Source of the DNA: Cepaea nemoralis
Lineage: Eukaryota > Mollusca > Gastropoda > Stylommatophora > Helicidae
Length of the DNA: 64,000 nt
Direction: 5' to 3'
Assembly (NCBI GenBank): GCA_014155875.1
Contig: JACEFZ010017398.1
Location: 616,001 to 680,000, forward strand
The notes below the pieces were generated by a model. The model was given only the letters and a program-made list of their open reading frames with translations, was not told where the DNA came from and made no database searches. Shown here in pieces: positions 1 through 12,800 of this stretch. The translations under genes were made by a program, and so were the position numbers. Within the stretch, counting starts at the first letter, position 1. Each line of letters opens with the position of its first letter.

Positions 1-240
1 TCTTCAGCCTTCCACACTCAGCTAAACAGTTTGTGAAGCAGTTTAGTTGAGATGTTTATGCTGGCTTTAATAGCTTCTGTTGGGATACTCTCTGGACCAT
101 CAGATTTCCCATCTTTCAGTAGTTTGCTAACTTTTCTGATGTCTTCTTTAGGTGGTTTTTCACAGGTTTATATTAAGCTCCACTTCTACCGGCTGAATAT
201 CAGGGAACAATACTTCATGGTTCATGGATTTTGTGGCTGA
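1..240 (-). mobile_element. LINE fragment, start of RT region (degraded)
   Basis: Read on the minus strand, about 41-155 translates as a typical non-LTR retrotransposon segment before the RT core: PPKEDIRKVSKLLKDGKSDG followed by PESIPTEAIKA. This matches the 'lknGKapGpDnIPaEalka' signature that precedes RT in RTE-like pol proteins. The fragment has no start and no downstream RT motifs here, so it is a dead piece lying in the intron upstream of the first visible TSNAXIP1 exon. Its edges cannot be set from the sequence. Confidence 0.6.
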
Positions 241-408
241 ATTTTTCTGTTATGGGGTGGACTGCCCTAAACACAACACTTCTTAGTCACCACTTACAAC
301 ATGCTGAATAGAGCGCAGTGTTACTATTCTTTGCTTCCTGTACAGGCCCTGGTAATACACAAACAAACTACGTAACTGCTCCAGTCTACAGCAAGCAATT
401 CTTCCCAT
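241..408. other. Intronic sequence, nothing recognised
   Basis: Non-repetitive intronic DNA between the LINE fragment and the 25-bp minisatellite. I see no gene, motif or repeat here. Confidence 0.4.
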
Positions 409-608
409 ATTGATCAATTACTATTGACTTGACATTGATCAATCACTATTGACTTGACATTGATCAATTACAATTGACTTTACATTGATCAATTACTATT
501 GACTTGACATTGATCAATCACTATTGACTTGACATTGATCAATTATTATTGATTTGACATTGATCAATAACTGTTGACTTAACATTGATCAATTACAATT
601 GACTTGAC
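409..608. repeat. 25-bp minisatellite, 8 copies
   Basis: Eight tandem units of 25 bp, with the core ATTGATCAATTACTATTGAC and small substitutions (tcac/taca/ttat). Each unit holds the palindrome TTGATCAA. The array ends about 93 bp before the acceptor of the first TSNAXIP1 exon in the window. Confidence 0.9.
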
Positions 609-701
609 AAGTAGTGTCACTTAGAGTGAACAGTTTTTGTGACCGTCTAGGTTTGTGTCAAAGTTTATTGAACAAACATGACAATAAGTTTCTCTTTTCA
701 G

Positions 702-877
702 GTAAAACTAGAAGAAGAGTATCACAAATACCGAGATGAATGTGATGCCCGCAAGCTTCTTGTGGCTGACATCAACGACCTACGTTATCAACAGGAAGAC
801 TTCGTGGTTTCCAGGGCAGAGGCTGAACAGAATCAGGACACAGAGGAGGACCCTGTTGTGCTGAAACTTGCACTGCT
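702..877 (+). CDS. TSNAXIP1: TSNAXIP1 exon (1st visible)
   Basis: Acceptor tctcttttcag before 702 and donor GTAAGT after 877. It encodes 58 codons plus two bases (phase 2 exit), starting VKLEEEYHKYRDE. The sequence is charged and helix-prone, consistent with the coiled-coil part of the family. It is entered in frame 0 from an exon outside the window. An in-frame ATG at 678 lies in the intron and is not a start. Confidence 0.8.
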
Positions 878-3800
878 GTAAGTTGCATCAGCTTGTTTGT
901 AGTATTATTAGTTTCATTTTCGTGCCAGGGCATGTGGGTGTACAAGGAAATGCGCAGACTGACAGGCTTCAGGTAAGGCTACTGTGGAGGATGGATGCGC
1001 CATGGACCAGGGTCATATACTGAATGCTCTACGAGAAGTAAGACTTTTGCGAGAACCAAGTGATGACTGTGAATCTACAACCATGGTCAGACTGTAAATC
1101 TACATCCATGGTCAGACTGCGAGAACAGCAAGTTAAAAGAGGTGTGGCCAAACAAGAACACTATGCAGGAAACCAAAGAAGATTAATAAACCAACACAGA
1201 ATTGGTGTCATGAGCCGTTACACACTGCAGGATTTACTGAGGAGGGGAACCGAGCACTTATGAACTGAATGGTTCGATGTGCAATGAGGATGATCTGTCG
1301 ACTAATTAACTAGCGTATTGTTGATTGTTGACAGAACCAACATTACTGCACTTTGGACAAATTTGTAGGTGTTTTGTCTCTCCCTGGAGATGTCATATGG
1401 TATGAGAGGTAGTCCTATGCTCATAAACAGCATCATGACTCAGAAACTGAAATATTTTGGCTACAATAAATATTGATTTGGAAGCAGACTGCCATGTGCT
1501 GGCTTTGATACAATGGTATGAGTGCTGGCTTTGATACTATGGTATGAGTGCTGGTCATTCAGAAAGCAATGGAAACTACTGAACATAAACTAGCCAAGAA
1601 ATCACAAACGGCCAAAGAATGCTGGGGTTGACGATGATGTGCTGTAAAAGATATGCAATTAACTTTAAATATTAATCGTCACGGTGGCTTGGAAGGAACA
1701 GTGATGGAAGGCTTGGTTCTTGGAAGAAGTAACAAGTGTTGACCAGCATGAAGATGGATACAAAACATTGAAGACATCTTGGGCATGAGGCTGCATGGGG
1801 TGGGACAATGGCACAGGATAGAAACACTTTTTGACAGACTGATGAGACTTATGGATTGATGTCAGCAGTCCAAGCAAATGCAGAATTTCACAAGATACTA
1901 AGAGAGTACTTAAGAGCTATATCCAGCCAATCATGATGTACGGAAGTGAATCATGGAAAGTTATCAAACTAATGAAGAATTATGTGGAAACTGCAGGGAT
2001 ATGGTTTTTAGAAGAATTATGTGAAAGCTGTAGAGATGTGGTTTTATAGAATAATTATCAGAACACCATGGACAGATAAAAAGCATAATGAAAATATTCC
2101 AAGAAGTTAACTCACAAAAAGAAATGGTTGCTCACATCAGAAGACAGTCTACATTCATGGGCACATCATGGGAAGAGGAAATCTGGAGTACAATGTGACA
2201 ATGGGAAAGTTTGAGAGAAAGCGACGCAGCAGGAGACAGGAGAAGTTGTTACAGTTTTACATCATGTCATGGAGTAACATTAGTATACAAAATGATTGGC
2301 ACTACATGAGACAGAAGGATGTGGACAGACATGATCACCAGTGATCCATTGCATGAACTTTAAGAAGAAACATCAATACATAAATATAGTTAGTTAATCA
2401 CGGTTCCAACTTCACGGCAAAGGGTTGTCCCATAATGTTCAATTCCTGTGGGTGTAATCACACAGGTTTGATTGCTGATAAAAATCTGATGTTATTTATG
2501 TTCAGAAAGACTAGAGAGGCAGAAACAGCAGCTACCCAGAGGCTGAACGAGATGATTGCCAACTATGGAGATGTTGTTCCCAGGAGAGAATACGAGATGT
2601 TGGAAACAAAGTTTAAGGTAAGTTGGTTAAACTGTGCTAGCACATGATTAGTTGCATTGCACTTGAAACTATTCATTAGTTCTCCAGTTGCCTCATTTCT
2701 CCAAGAAGAAGAAATTATTAGCATTCTGTGAGATGTAAACTTAGAGTCATTAAGTAACAGAAATTTTACAGATAACTTTTTTTTTACAATAGTGTGAACC
2801 AGAAATTGTGTGTGTGTTATTTCTCAATATAGTTCCAGTGCCTGTCCACTAGCTTGGACTGCCTGTCCACTAGCTTGCTGATGCCTGTCCACTAGCTTGG
2901 TCTGCCTGTCCACTAGCTTGGTCTGCCTGTCCACTAGCTTGGTCTGCCTGTCCACTAGCTTGGTCTGCCTGTCCACTAGCTTGCTGATGCCTGTCCACTA
3001 GCTTGCTGATGCCTGTCCACTAGCTTGCTGATGCCTGTCCACTAGCTTGCTGATGCCTGTCCACTAGCTTGCTGATGCCTGTCCACTAGCTTGCTGATGC
3101 CTGTCCACTAGCTTGGTCTGCCTGTCCACTAGCTTGCTGATGCCTGTCCACTAGCTTGGTCTGCCTGTCCACTAGCTTGGTCTGCCTGTCCACTAGCTTG
3201 GTCTGCCTGTCCACTAGCTTGGTCTGCCTGTCCACTAGCTTGGTCTGCCTGTCCACTAGCTTGCTGATGCCTGTCCACTAGCTTGCTGATGCCTGTCCAC
3301 TAGCTTGGTCTGCCTGTCCACTAGCTTGGTCTGCCTGTCCACTAGCTTGGTCTGCCTGTCCACTAGCTTGGTCTGCCTGTCCACTAGCTTGGTCTGCCTG
3401 TCCACTAGCTTGCTGATGCCTGTCCACTAGCTTGGTCTGCCTGTCCACTAGCTTGGTCTGCCTGTCCACTAGCTTGGCTGATGCCTGTCCACTAGCTTGC
3501 TGATGCCTGTCCACTAGCTTGGTCTGCCTGTCCACTAGCTTGGTCTGCCTGTCCACTAGCTTGGTCTGCCTGTCCACTAGCTTGGTCTGCCTGTCCACTA
3601 GCTTGGTCTGCCTGTCCACTAGCTTGCTGATGCCTGTCCACTAGCTTGGTCTGCCTGTCCACTAGCTTGCTGATGCCTGTCCACTAGCTTGGTCTGCCTG
3701 TCCACTAACTTGCTGATGCCTGTCCACTAGCTTGCTGATGCCTGTCCACTAGCTTGCTGATGCCTGTCCACTAGCTTGGTCTGCCTGTCCACTAGCTTGG

Positions 3801-6800
3801 TCTGCCTGTCCACTAGCTTGGTCTGCCTGTCCACTAGCTTGCTGATGCCTGTCCACTAGCTTGGTCTGCCTGTCCACTAGCTTGGTCTGCCTGTCAACTA
3901 GCTTGGTCTGCCTGTCCACTAGCTTGGTCTGCCTGTCCACTAGCTTGCTGATGCCTGTCCACTAGCTTGGTCTGCCTGTCCACTAGCTTGCTGATGCCTG
4001 TCCACTAGCTTGGTCTGCCTGTCCACTAGCTTGCTGATGCCTGTCCACTAGCTTGCTGATGCCTGTCCACTAGCTTGCTGATGCCTGTCCACTAGCTTGG
4101 TCTGCCTGTCCACTAGCTTGGTCTGTCCTGTCCACTAGCTTGCTGATGCCTGTCCACTAGCTTGCTGATGCCTGTCCACTAGCTTGCTGATGCCTGTCCA
4201 CTAGCTTGGTCTGCCTGTCCACTAGCTTGGTCTGCCTGTCCACTAACTTGGTCTGCCTGTCCACTAGCTTGCTGATGCCTGTCCACTAGCTTGGTCTGCC
4301 TGTCCACTAACTTGGTCTGCCTGTCCACTAACTTGGTCTGCCTGTCCACTAACTTGGTCTGCCTGACCACTAGCTTGGTCTGCCTGTCCACTAGCTTGGT
4401 CTGCCTGTCCACTAGCTTGGTCTGCCTGTCCACTAGCTTGCTGATGCCTGTCCACTAGCTTGCTGATGCCTGTCCACTAGCTTGGTCTGCCTGTCCACTA
4501 GCTTGCTGATGCCTGTCCACTAGCTTGGTCTGCCTGTCCACTAGCTTGCTGATGCCTGTCCACTAGCTTGGTCTGCCTGTCCACTAGCTTGCTGATGCCT
4601 GTCCACTAACTTGGTCTGCCTGTCCACTAGCTTGCTGATGCCTGTCCACTAGCTTGGTCTGCCTGTCCACTAGCTTGCTGATGCCTGTCCACTAGCTTGC
4701 TGATGCCTTCTAGGAAAACAGTTTTTGGACCAGTTTTGCACTGCCTCTGTTACCTCGTTGTCATCTGCAAACCTCTGACCTCACAAATGTTCTTTCAACG
4801 ATCCAAACAAGGGAAAGTCCGATGGTGCCGAGCCTGGTCTGTTTTAAGACTGGATATTTCAAGACCTCAAATTTGAGAGCACATTATGTATCCACTGTAT
4901 GCGCAGCGGTACGAAGATGGGTATTTTTGTGCAGCAACATTGCTTCTTTTGTAGAAATCCCCAGCATTGTTTTGATCGTATTGCAGGCTTCAGTTTGCTC
5001 AGTAGCATGTCTTTATTTTGAATTCTTCCTACCTCCTGATTCAGAACACTGTCTCCATACTAAACCATCATTCTTCTATAAATTTCTCAAAGTTACGCAC
5101 CCTCTGTCCACAAAAAACAGATAACATCTCATCGTTTTTTCCACGATGCAAGTCGATAGTGGGGCAGCTGTGTGGTCATCGCTATTGTGCATGTGCAAAC
5201 TGTTTGATCCCCATCTCCGCTAAATAGGATATTGCTTAAGAACCAGTTTGTGTCCTGAAATTAGATTCTCCATTGCCCATACTCTTCCATGCACTTTATA
5301 ATAAAATTCCTGTTACTTAATGACTTTCCCCTGTATAGACGGCAGTAATAGCAGGCAAGTTGGAGTAATTGCTGATAATTTCTTGAACGCGATTGGATGA
5401 GGCCTCAAACATCTACTCTCACCATCCACTGAGAGGGAAAAGACTGGTAATTTATTCCTCTGTGCATTCAGGCCAACAAAATGTGATGGTTCTAACATAT
5501 CATGGATCCCTAGCAAGTTCTTGCTTTGTGACTTGTTTGTTTTATAAGCCTAAAAGCACATTGGGCATATGGTACTCAACCCATATACCTATTTTACGAG
5601 ACTGGGTTAATCCCAGAATTGCTTGCCACCAGGAATGAGCATAATGATCATGGTTTTACTAGATAAGGTTTATGGCAACACAAAATTATCAGAGGTTTGA
5701 CTAGATGAGGTTTATGGTAACACAAAATGATCAGTGGTTTAATTAGATAAGATTTATCACAACGCAAAATGATCAGTAGTTTGACCAGATGAGGTTCTAC
5801 TGAATGACTACACAAAATGATCAGTGGTTTGACTAGGTAAGGTTTGACTGAGTAGTTACACACAACATGATCAGTGGTTTGACTAGGTTAGGTTTGACTG
5901 AATGGCAACAAAATATGATCAGTGGTTTGAATAGGTAAGGGTTGACTGAATGGCTACACAAAATTATCAGGGTTTGACTTCATGAGTTTGGACTGAATGG
6001 CTGTACAAAGTCACATGCAACAGTTAAATGATGTTTGAAAGTGAAGACTAACAGTGAATACTTCTGATGATCAGAAGCCTCCCATATCTTGTGTTCTATC
6101 AGTGGAATTCAGTACTTTCACATATCATGTAAAGAGATTCACCAGTATTATTTATGTCCCTGCTAGGAAGTGGAACAGAAGCTGGAAGTATCACATCATG
6201 ATTTCAGGAAACTCCAAGCAGAACACAAGTAAGAGTTTCACCTTTGCCAAATAAAAAGTAAGGTTTAGAACAAGTAAATATGGATGGTGGAAAATGGGAA
6301 GTAGGGATGTGTAACAGTTATGACTTAGAAGTTGTTAATATGGAAGTAGACATGTTGTATTATATATCAAATTAAAGGTGGTTGCATAGGGGAAACTACT
6401 GCATTGATGTTTTAACAGGGATTTCTACTCAATTTTGAGTATATACATATATTCTTGCATCAATGCTAAGGTTGTTAACACACACACATGTATTCTTGTC
6501 CCACTGCTAATGTTGTTAGCATACACACATGTATTCTTGCCCCAGTGCTAATGTTGTTAACATACACACATGTATTCTTGCCCCAGTGCTAATGTTGTTA
6601 ACATACACACATGTATTCTTGCCCCAGTGCTGTGTTGGACATTCAGAAACAAATCATCCAGAAGAGAGATGAGTTCTACATTGAACTGGAGACTCTAAAG
6701 AGAAGTTCTACTCCGAGGTAAAGTATCAACATTAAATTGTCAATTGTTGCTCCAGCATATATCATGTTGCCCTTCTTGTAGGAAGACCACTCATTCTGTC

Positions 6801-9800
6801 TGGCTTTGTAGAAACGAATATTTCCTATTGTAACAAAAAAGCCATAAATAATAGTTTGCACAGTTTAGCAATTGAGTGGATTATTTTAAATAGCTAGGGC
6901 AATTATTGCCGGTTTCCGTGGCGAAGGGCTTACAGACATGATTCGTAAGCCCGCTTACCCACGTTTGAAACACAGCTGTGACCGATTTGGCAGCAGACCG
7001 CGTTGCGCTTGGTGTTAACAAGTTGGTATGAAAGCCGGTCGTTCAGAAAGCAGTGGCAAACTACTGAAAATAAACTTGCCAAGATATCAACAACAGTAGT
7101 AAAATGCTGGTATTGACAGCGATGTCCTGTAAAAAAAAGGATATGCAAAAAAAGGGGGGAGGGCAATTATATAAAACAAAGAAAAATGAAATATTTAAGT
7201 CACTTAAAACGTCTGAAAGTTGTCAGAGAACAATCATGGAGGGGTATATGCCCGGGAAGAGCAGAAGAGGAAGGCCAAAGAGAAGATGGGTACGGGATGT
7301 GCAAATGATTTCCAGATGGGTGTATCGGACGCGGGGCATCTTGCTTATGATCAAGAGGTTTTCCGGAAGGTTGTTATGGGAGCGAAGTTCTGCAAAGGAC
7401 ATGCTATTCAATGATGAGGGGCAATTATAACATCAGATGGAAGATGTGGAAGATGTACAACAGAGATTAAGAACCGAATGGGCAAGCAAAAGCTGCATTT
7501 CAGAAAATGAAAACTACCTTATGCAGTAAGTCACTATCAGTTAGTCAGTTAGTCGATAGATCATCCTCATTGCACATGAACCACTCAGTCCATAAGTGCT
7601 CGGATCCCCTCCTCAGCAAATCCCGCAGCGTGTAGTGGCTAACGACACCAGTTCTGTGTTGGTTTATCAGTCTTCTTTGGCTTCCTGCGTAGTGTTCTTG
7701 TTTGGCCACCCCTCTTTTAATTTGCTATTCTTGCAGTCTGGCCATGGTTGTAGATTCACAGTCATCACTTGGTTCTCGCAAAAGTCTTAATTCTCGTAGA
7801 GCATTCAGAATGTCAGCCTGGTCCATGGCGCATCCACCCTCCACAGTAGCGTTACCTGCGAGCTTGTCAGCCCGCTCATTCCCTTGTACTCCCGCATGCC
7901 CTGGCACGAAGATGAAACTAATCTTTGCCAGCCGAGACCGCTCCAGAGACAGCAACCATTCTCTTCGGATCCCCCCCCCCCCCCATCTCTATCCTCTTGA
8001 GCATGTTCATTGAGTCGCTAAGGAAACATGCCCTAGTGAATGTCTGTGTCTCGAGCCATGTTATTGCTTTACTTACTGCCATGACTTCCATAGTCAGGAT
8101 ACTTGTGGTCTCAGCAAAAGCACCAGAGTCCTCCTTCACAATTCTCCCTCCGGCCTGAGCCGTAAAGGCCCATGAGCTTCTCACATGTCGGACGACCGAC
8201 CCATCTGTGTAAATGACAGCATCACCGTCTAGCGAATTCTCGAAAATCAACGCTTGTACTTCCGCCTCCACAGCTGCCGGGTTTTCTTGTCTGCATTTTC
8301 TGTCTAGTTGGATGCAAACTGAAAAGGATGTGCAGAAATCTGTTGGCACTTGTACCCACTCCTCGCCAGGTTCTAAGTCCTCAAGTGAACACACCTGTTG
8401 AAGAATGTCTTCGGCTTGACCCATCCATGACCGTCCTCTTTTTAACCTGCTGCCCTTCACCTTCATAATTTCACTATGCAGTGGATGTTGTGTGTTTGCG
8501 TTAACTCTGAGGTAGGCGCGAGCTCTGCAGTCTTGTATTCTGTCTTCAATGGTTGGAAAATCAAGAAGGTAGGCATCGCCCTGCATGCTGTATCTCTTGT
8601 ACATCCAAGAATAATGCGCATAGCTTCATTCTGTATCCTTTCCATCCTTTCTATCTGCTTACGGCTGAGAGTCAGGATTGCCATCGCATACTCAAAAACA
8701 GACATGACCAGCCCTTCGTATAGAAGACATAGATGGCGCTGCTCTCAGTTTGCTGCCGCCATCACTCGCATTGCAGCCAACCCCCGCTTGGCCTTTGTTA
8801 TCACCTGGTCTATGTGCTCATTATAAGCAAGGCTTCGATCAAACCGTATCCCCAGGTAATTCATTGCCTGCGTTCTTTCCACCGTCTCTGAACACAGATT
8901 TACAGTTGGTGTTGGAGTGTTGACAATATGATTATTCAACGAGAACCAAGTCACTGTTGCCTTTGTTGGGTTGACCATTGCCCCAGCCTCAACACACCAA
9001 GTACTTATGCGATTGAGTTCGGTTTGTAGTTCCACAGCAACCTGATCTCTATCCTTACCCTGGCGATACACTAAAACATCGTCGGCATATGACAATGTCC
9101 TACCAGGTCCAGTGATCTGCTCACTGGTGATTCTCACAGTGTAGGCGTTGAACAGTACCGGAGATAATGGTGATCCCTGTGGTAGGCCAGGATATATTGT
9201 TGTTGGTTCCGACGTCCAACTGCCACATCTAAAAACTGCTTTCCTTTGGAAGAGGGCTGCAGCGATCCAACTAAGGAGGAATGGACTTATTTTGAGTTCA
9301 AGAAGCTGAAGCATTAAAAAATCCAATGGTACTCTGTTGTACGCGTCCTCAAGATCAATCGCTGCAGCAAAGGTTTCAATACCTGAGTAGAAACCTTCAT
9401 AGGCATCATGGACAAAAACTGCTGCATTGGTCCAGGTTTCTCTTTTTGGATGGTACCCAACCAGGGTAGGTGGGAAAACACATTGCTTCTCTATCTGGCT
9501 TGATATTTTCCTGGCAATTAACTTCTCCAGCAGCTTGCCTATTGTATTCTGCATGGTTATAACTCGATATCCCTGAATTTTTGTGTGGTCTTTGCCAGGC
9601 TTCGGCAAGGGAATCAGATAGCTGTGTAACCACTCCTCCTTGATGCTAGCACTCCCTATACTGTTGTTGTACATGTCTGCTAGTTCCTCTAGCTCGTTGT
9701 CGGTACACCTATTGATGTCGTTGTATCTTATGCCATCTGGCCCTGGAGCGCTGTTTTTTTTATCGTCGAAGCACAGCCTTGATTTCTTTCACTGTCACTG

Positions 9801-12800
9801 TGTCTTCATCCGAAGTGTTCTGGGCCTTGCACCTGTCTGACGTGACCTCCTTGGCAAGATTTCGGCCTCTCATGTCTGTCTGGTTGCTCTGCTCTAGATA
9901 GCGTTCAAAGAGGGCTTTGCCCTTGTCCTCGTCAGTCCTCTGCCAGATGAGGTCAGCACCTTGGAAGTCAGAAATGCTCTTATTCTTGACTACCCCGCTC
10001 ATGCTTTTATGTAGTCGCCAGAACAATTTCAGTGACTTGTCTGTGCTTACTCTTTGACACACCTCTGCCCATTTTTCACTTTTAACCACCTTGACCAGTT
10101 TTTTGAAATAGCTTACTTTTGTGTGCATCTCTCTTTCTAAGTGCATGCAGGGACTGGGATGGCCAGCTCTGTTCTTCTTGGCATTTTGCCATCTCCTTAC
10201 AGCACCACGTTTATCCAACCACGCCTTCTCCACCTCAAGATTCCACCACGGTGGCTGCTCCCAGCTTTTTTTCCTGCCCTGAAGCTTTCTGCGCTTGTCA
10301 CGTCTTATTTTACTCACCACATCTTGCCCTGTACTGTCATACTGGAAAGTCTTGACCGTTAACTTGTGCTGCCTGGTTCTGCCTTTCTCCACCAATATGC
10401 TGCAAGGGTGGTGGTCGCTGCCGTGGTGTCCTAGGACACTCCATCTACACACTGTAGTGAGTGAAGGAGAAACCAGCGCCAGATCAATAGCACTGTCCTC
10501 ATCCCCTGGACGGCTTGCTGTCCTGGTGACACAGCCACTGTTGATACAAACCAGGTCAATGGTTTCAAGTGCAGTCTCGAGCTCCTCCCCTTGTGTGTTG
10601 GAGGAAATGTTTCCCCATGATCTGCCTTTATCGTTGAAATCACCACAGAAAATAACATTTCGCTCTTGACCTAATATGTCACTTAAGCACTGCCACTTCT
10701 GGGAATCCATACTCACGTTGCGGGCATAAACATTAACCAGCATGAATGGTAGACTGGATTGAACTCTTACCACCTGTATTTGTATATCGTCACTGTCCCA
10801 ACTGGACATGTCTAGCTCTGATGCCACCATGCTGTCGTGAATGAGAATCACCATTTCCTCTTCTTCTCTTCATTGATCTTTCCAGGAAAAGATCTTTCCA
10901 GATCTTTCTGGGAAAAGTCAGTCACTATCATTGACTATAAGAAGTAGAGTGCTAAAATGCTATATAGAACCTATTTTGCTGTATGGCAGTGAATCTTAGA
11001 ATGTAAATGAACAAATTAGGAACATCTTAGAAGCAATAGAGATGTGGTTCCTTAAACGAATATTAAGTACATTATATGCAACATAAGAAAGAGACATGTC
11101 ATGTGATGAGAAGAGAGGTATTGGAGAACATCATGACAACTGGAAAGATCAATGGGAAGAGAAGTAGAGGCAGCCCAAGAGAAATGATGCTGGATGGACT
11201 GAGACAGTGGCATGGAGGAATATCGTCAACAGAGTTGATCCAGAATACCAAAGACCGAGATATGTAGAGAGACATGAATGCCAACGCCAGCTAACAGGAC
11301 ACTTGATGATGATGATAAGGTGTCTCCCACCATCAGAGGCAACCGATAGCATCCCTGACTATGCTATTTGATAAGAACTTATAAACCGTAACTGCTGCCT
11401 GTCGCTTTGATTCTGAGATGTAACTGGTGTGATGAGTGCTGGTTGTATGTTTGATTCTGAGATGTAACTGGTGTGATGAGTGCTGGTTGTATGTTTGCTG
11501 ATCTCCTTCAGACCGGCCTGGGACAAGTGTGCTGACTTTGTTCAGGGTGGCATTGTGAGATGGAAGGAGCTGTCTGAAGGCAAACGGAGTAATGAACTAG
11601 TGGATGTCTTGCTCGGTGAAATCCAGTCTGGTGGATTTGTGGATACAGTCGGCGTGGATTACTTTGATCCTCAGGTAATTATTGCATTATCAACAATGGG
11701 GATAGATGGATGGGTAGATGGATGGATGGTGGGTGGGTGGACTGATGGATGGATGGGCGAGTGGTTGGATGGTGGATGGATTGATGAATGGTTAGATGGA
11801 CAGGTGACTGGATCGATGGATGGGTAGATGGTGGGTGGATGGGTGAATGGGTAGATGGATGGGTGAATGGGTAGATGGATGGGTGAATGGTTAGATGGAT
11901 GGGTGGGTTGACTGGAAGGGGCATGTGCCAACTTATGGAGAGGCAGAGTGCTGGACATCTATTTCAGCCAACCTTCAATGACTGTGAAGATGACAATTGA
12001 TTAATCTGATGCTGATGCTGGTTTGGCCTTCACCCCTTCCACTTGCTCTCAGGGATTTCCCTTCATGCTATTAATACATTTGTCCTGAAGCAGATTCTTG
12101 CTATGGGTCTGTGATATTACTGAGATTTAATCCAAACATTTTGTTTTGTTACATTTGTTCAATACAGGGAACAGGGCAGGAAGTTGCAGAATATCTGCGC
12201 TGCGATCAGCCTGTCCGCAACAGAAGACTCAGCAAACGTGACACAGCCTTGCTAATCAGAGACATCTGGAGGACCAAGTCAGCTAAGGATGCTGAGGTGA
12301 AATAAAAAAAAAAAATTAAGTTGCATGTCCTTCACAGGACGTAGCAGTCAACCCCAGCATTTTTGCTGTTTCGTGATTCCTGGGCAACTTTTACGTTCAG
12401 TAGTTTGCCATTGCTTTCTGAGCGACCAGCTCCTATACCTTTTTCGAAAAAACCAGCACCACTGTGTTTCGAACTGCGTTCGCAAGCCCTTAGCTACAGA
12501 GACCGGTTGAGGTGAAATAGATGATGCCAAAAATATATGTTTCAAATATTTGTTTATGAGGCTTTTAAAAAGGAGATAAGTTTGTTGCATATCCTTTACA
12601 GAATGTCACGGTGTAACCCCAGTATTTTTTGACTGTTTGTTATTTCTTAGCAAATTTATGTTTAGTAGTTTGCCATTGCTTCCTGAACGACCGGCACTCA
12701 TACCATTGTATTAAAAACCAATGCAAGGCGGTCTGCAACCGAATCGCCTGTAGCTGGGTTTCGAGCGTGGTATGCAAATTGTGTAGATTACAAATTGCAT

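Larger units (their letters stand above)
7538..10857 (-). mobile_element. LINE-1 copy A: EN-RT-RNase H non-LTR retrotransposon, 5' truncated
   Basis: Minus-strand element of 3.3 kb with, in order, the C-terminal part of an APE-type endonuclease, an RT with SYADDVLVY, and an RNase H domain, then a 3' UTR ending in short TTAG-type repeats (about 7538-7560). This domain order is that of the I/Nimb-like group of non-LTR elements; the clade assignment is an inference. The N-terminal endonuclease motif is absent, so the copy is 5' truncated at about 10857. Frameshifts sit at homopolymer runs (T8 near 9757; C13-14 near 7970-7983) and near 8705-8745. Confidence 0.9.

Noticed and set aside
678..701. 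ATG at 678 as start of TSNAXIP1
   Set aside because: It lies in the pyrimidine-tract region before the acceptor at 701. The family has a longer N-terminus, and the exon is entered in frame from upstream.
3278..4455. Minus-strand ORFs of repeated DRQTKLV and ADQASGQ
   Set aside because: Translation of the 21/22-bp intronic minisatellite. Frames change whenever the unit length changes, so no stable protein could be kept.
6451..6627. Possible link between the 41-bp minisatellite here and the 41-bp satellite at 31303-39082
   Set aside because: Only the period is equal; the unit sequences do not align.
10295..10669. Plus-strand ORFs antisense to LINE-1 (e.g. 10295-10669, 8476-8826, 27137-27544)
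   Set aside because: They overlap recognisable endonuclease, RT or RNase H coding on the minus strand and show no motifs of their own.
11671..11958. His/Pro-rich minus-strand ORFs
   Set aside because: Direct translation of the GGAT-type microsatellite after an exon donor.
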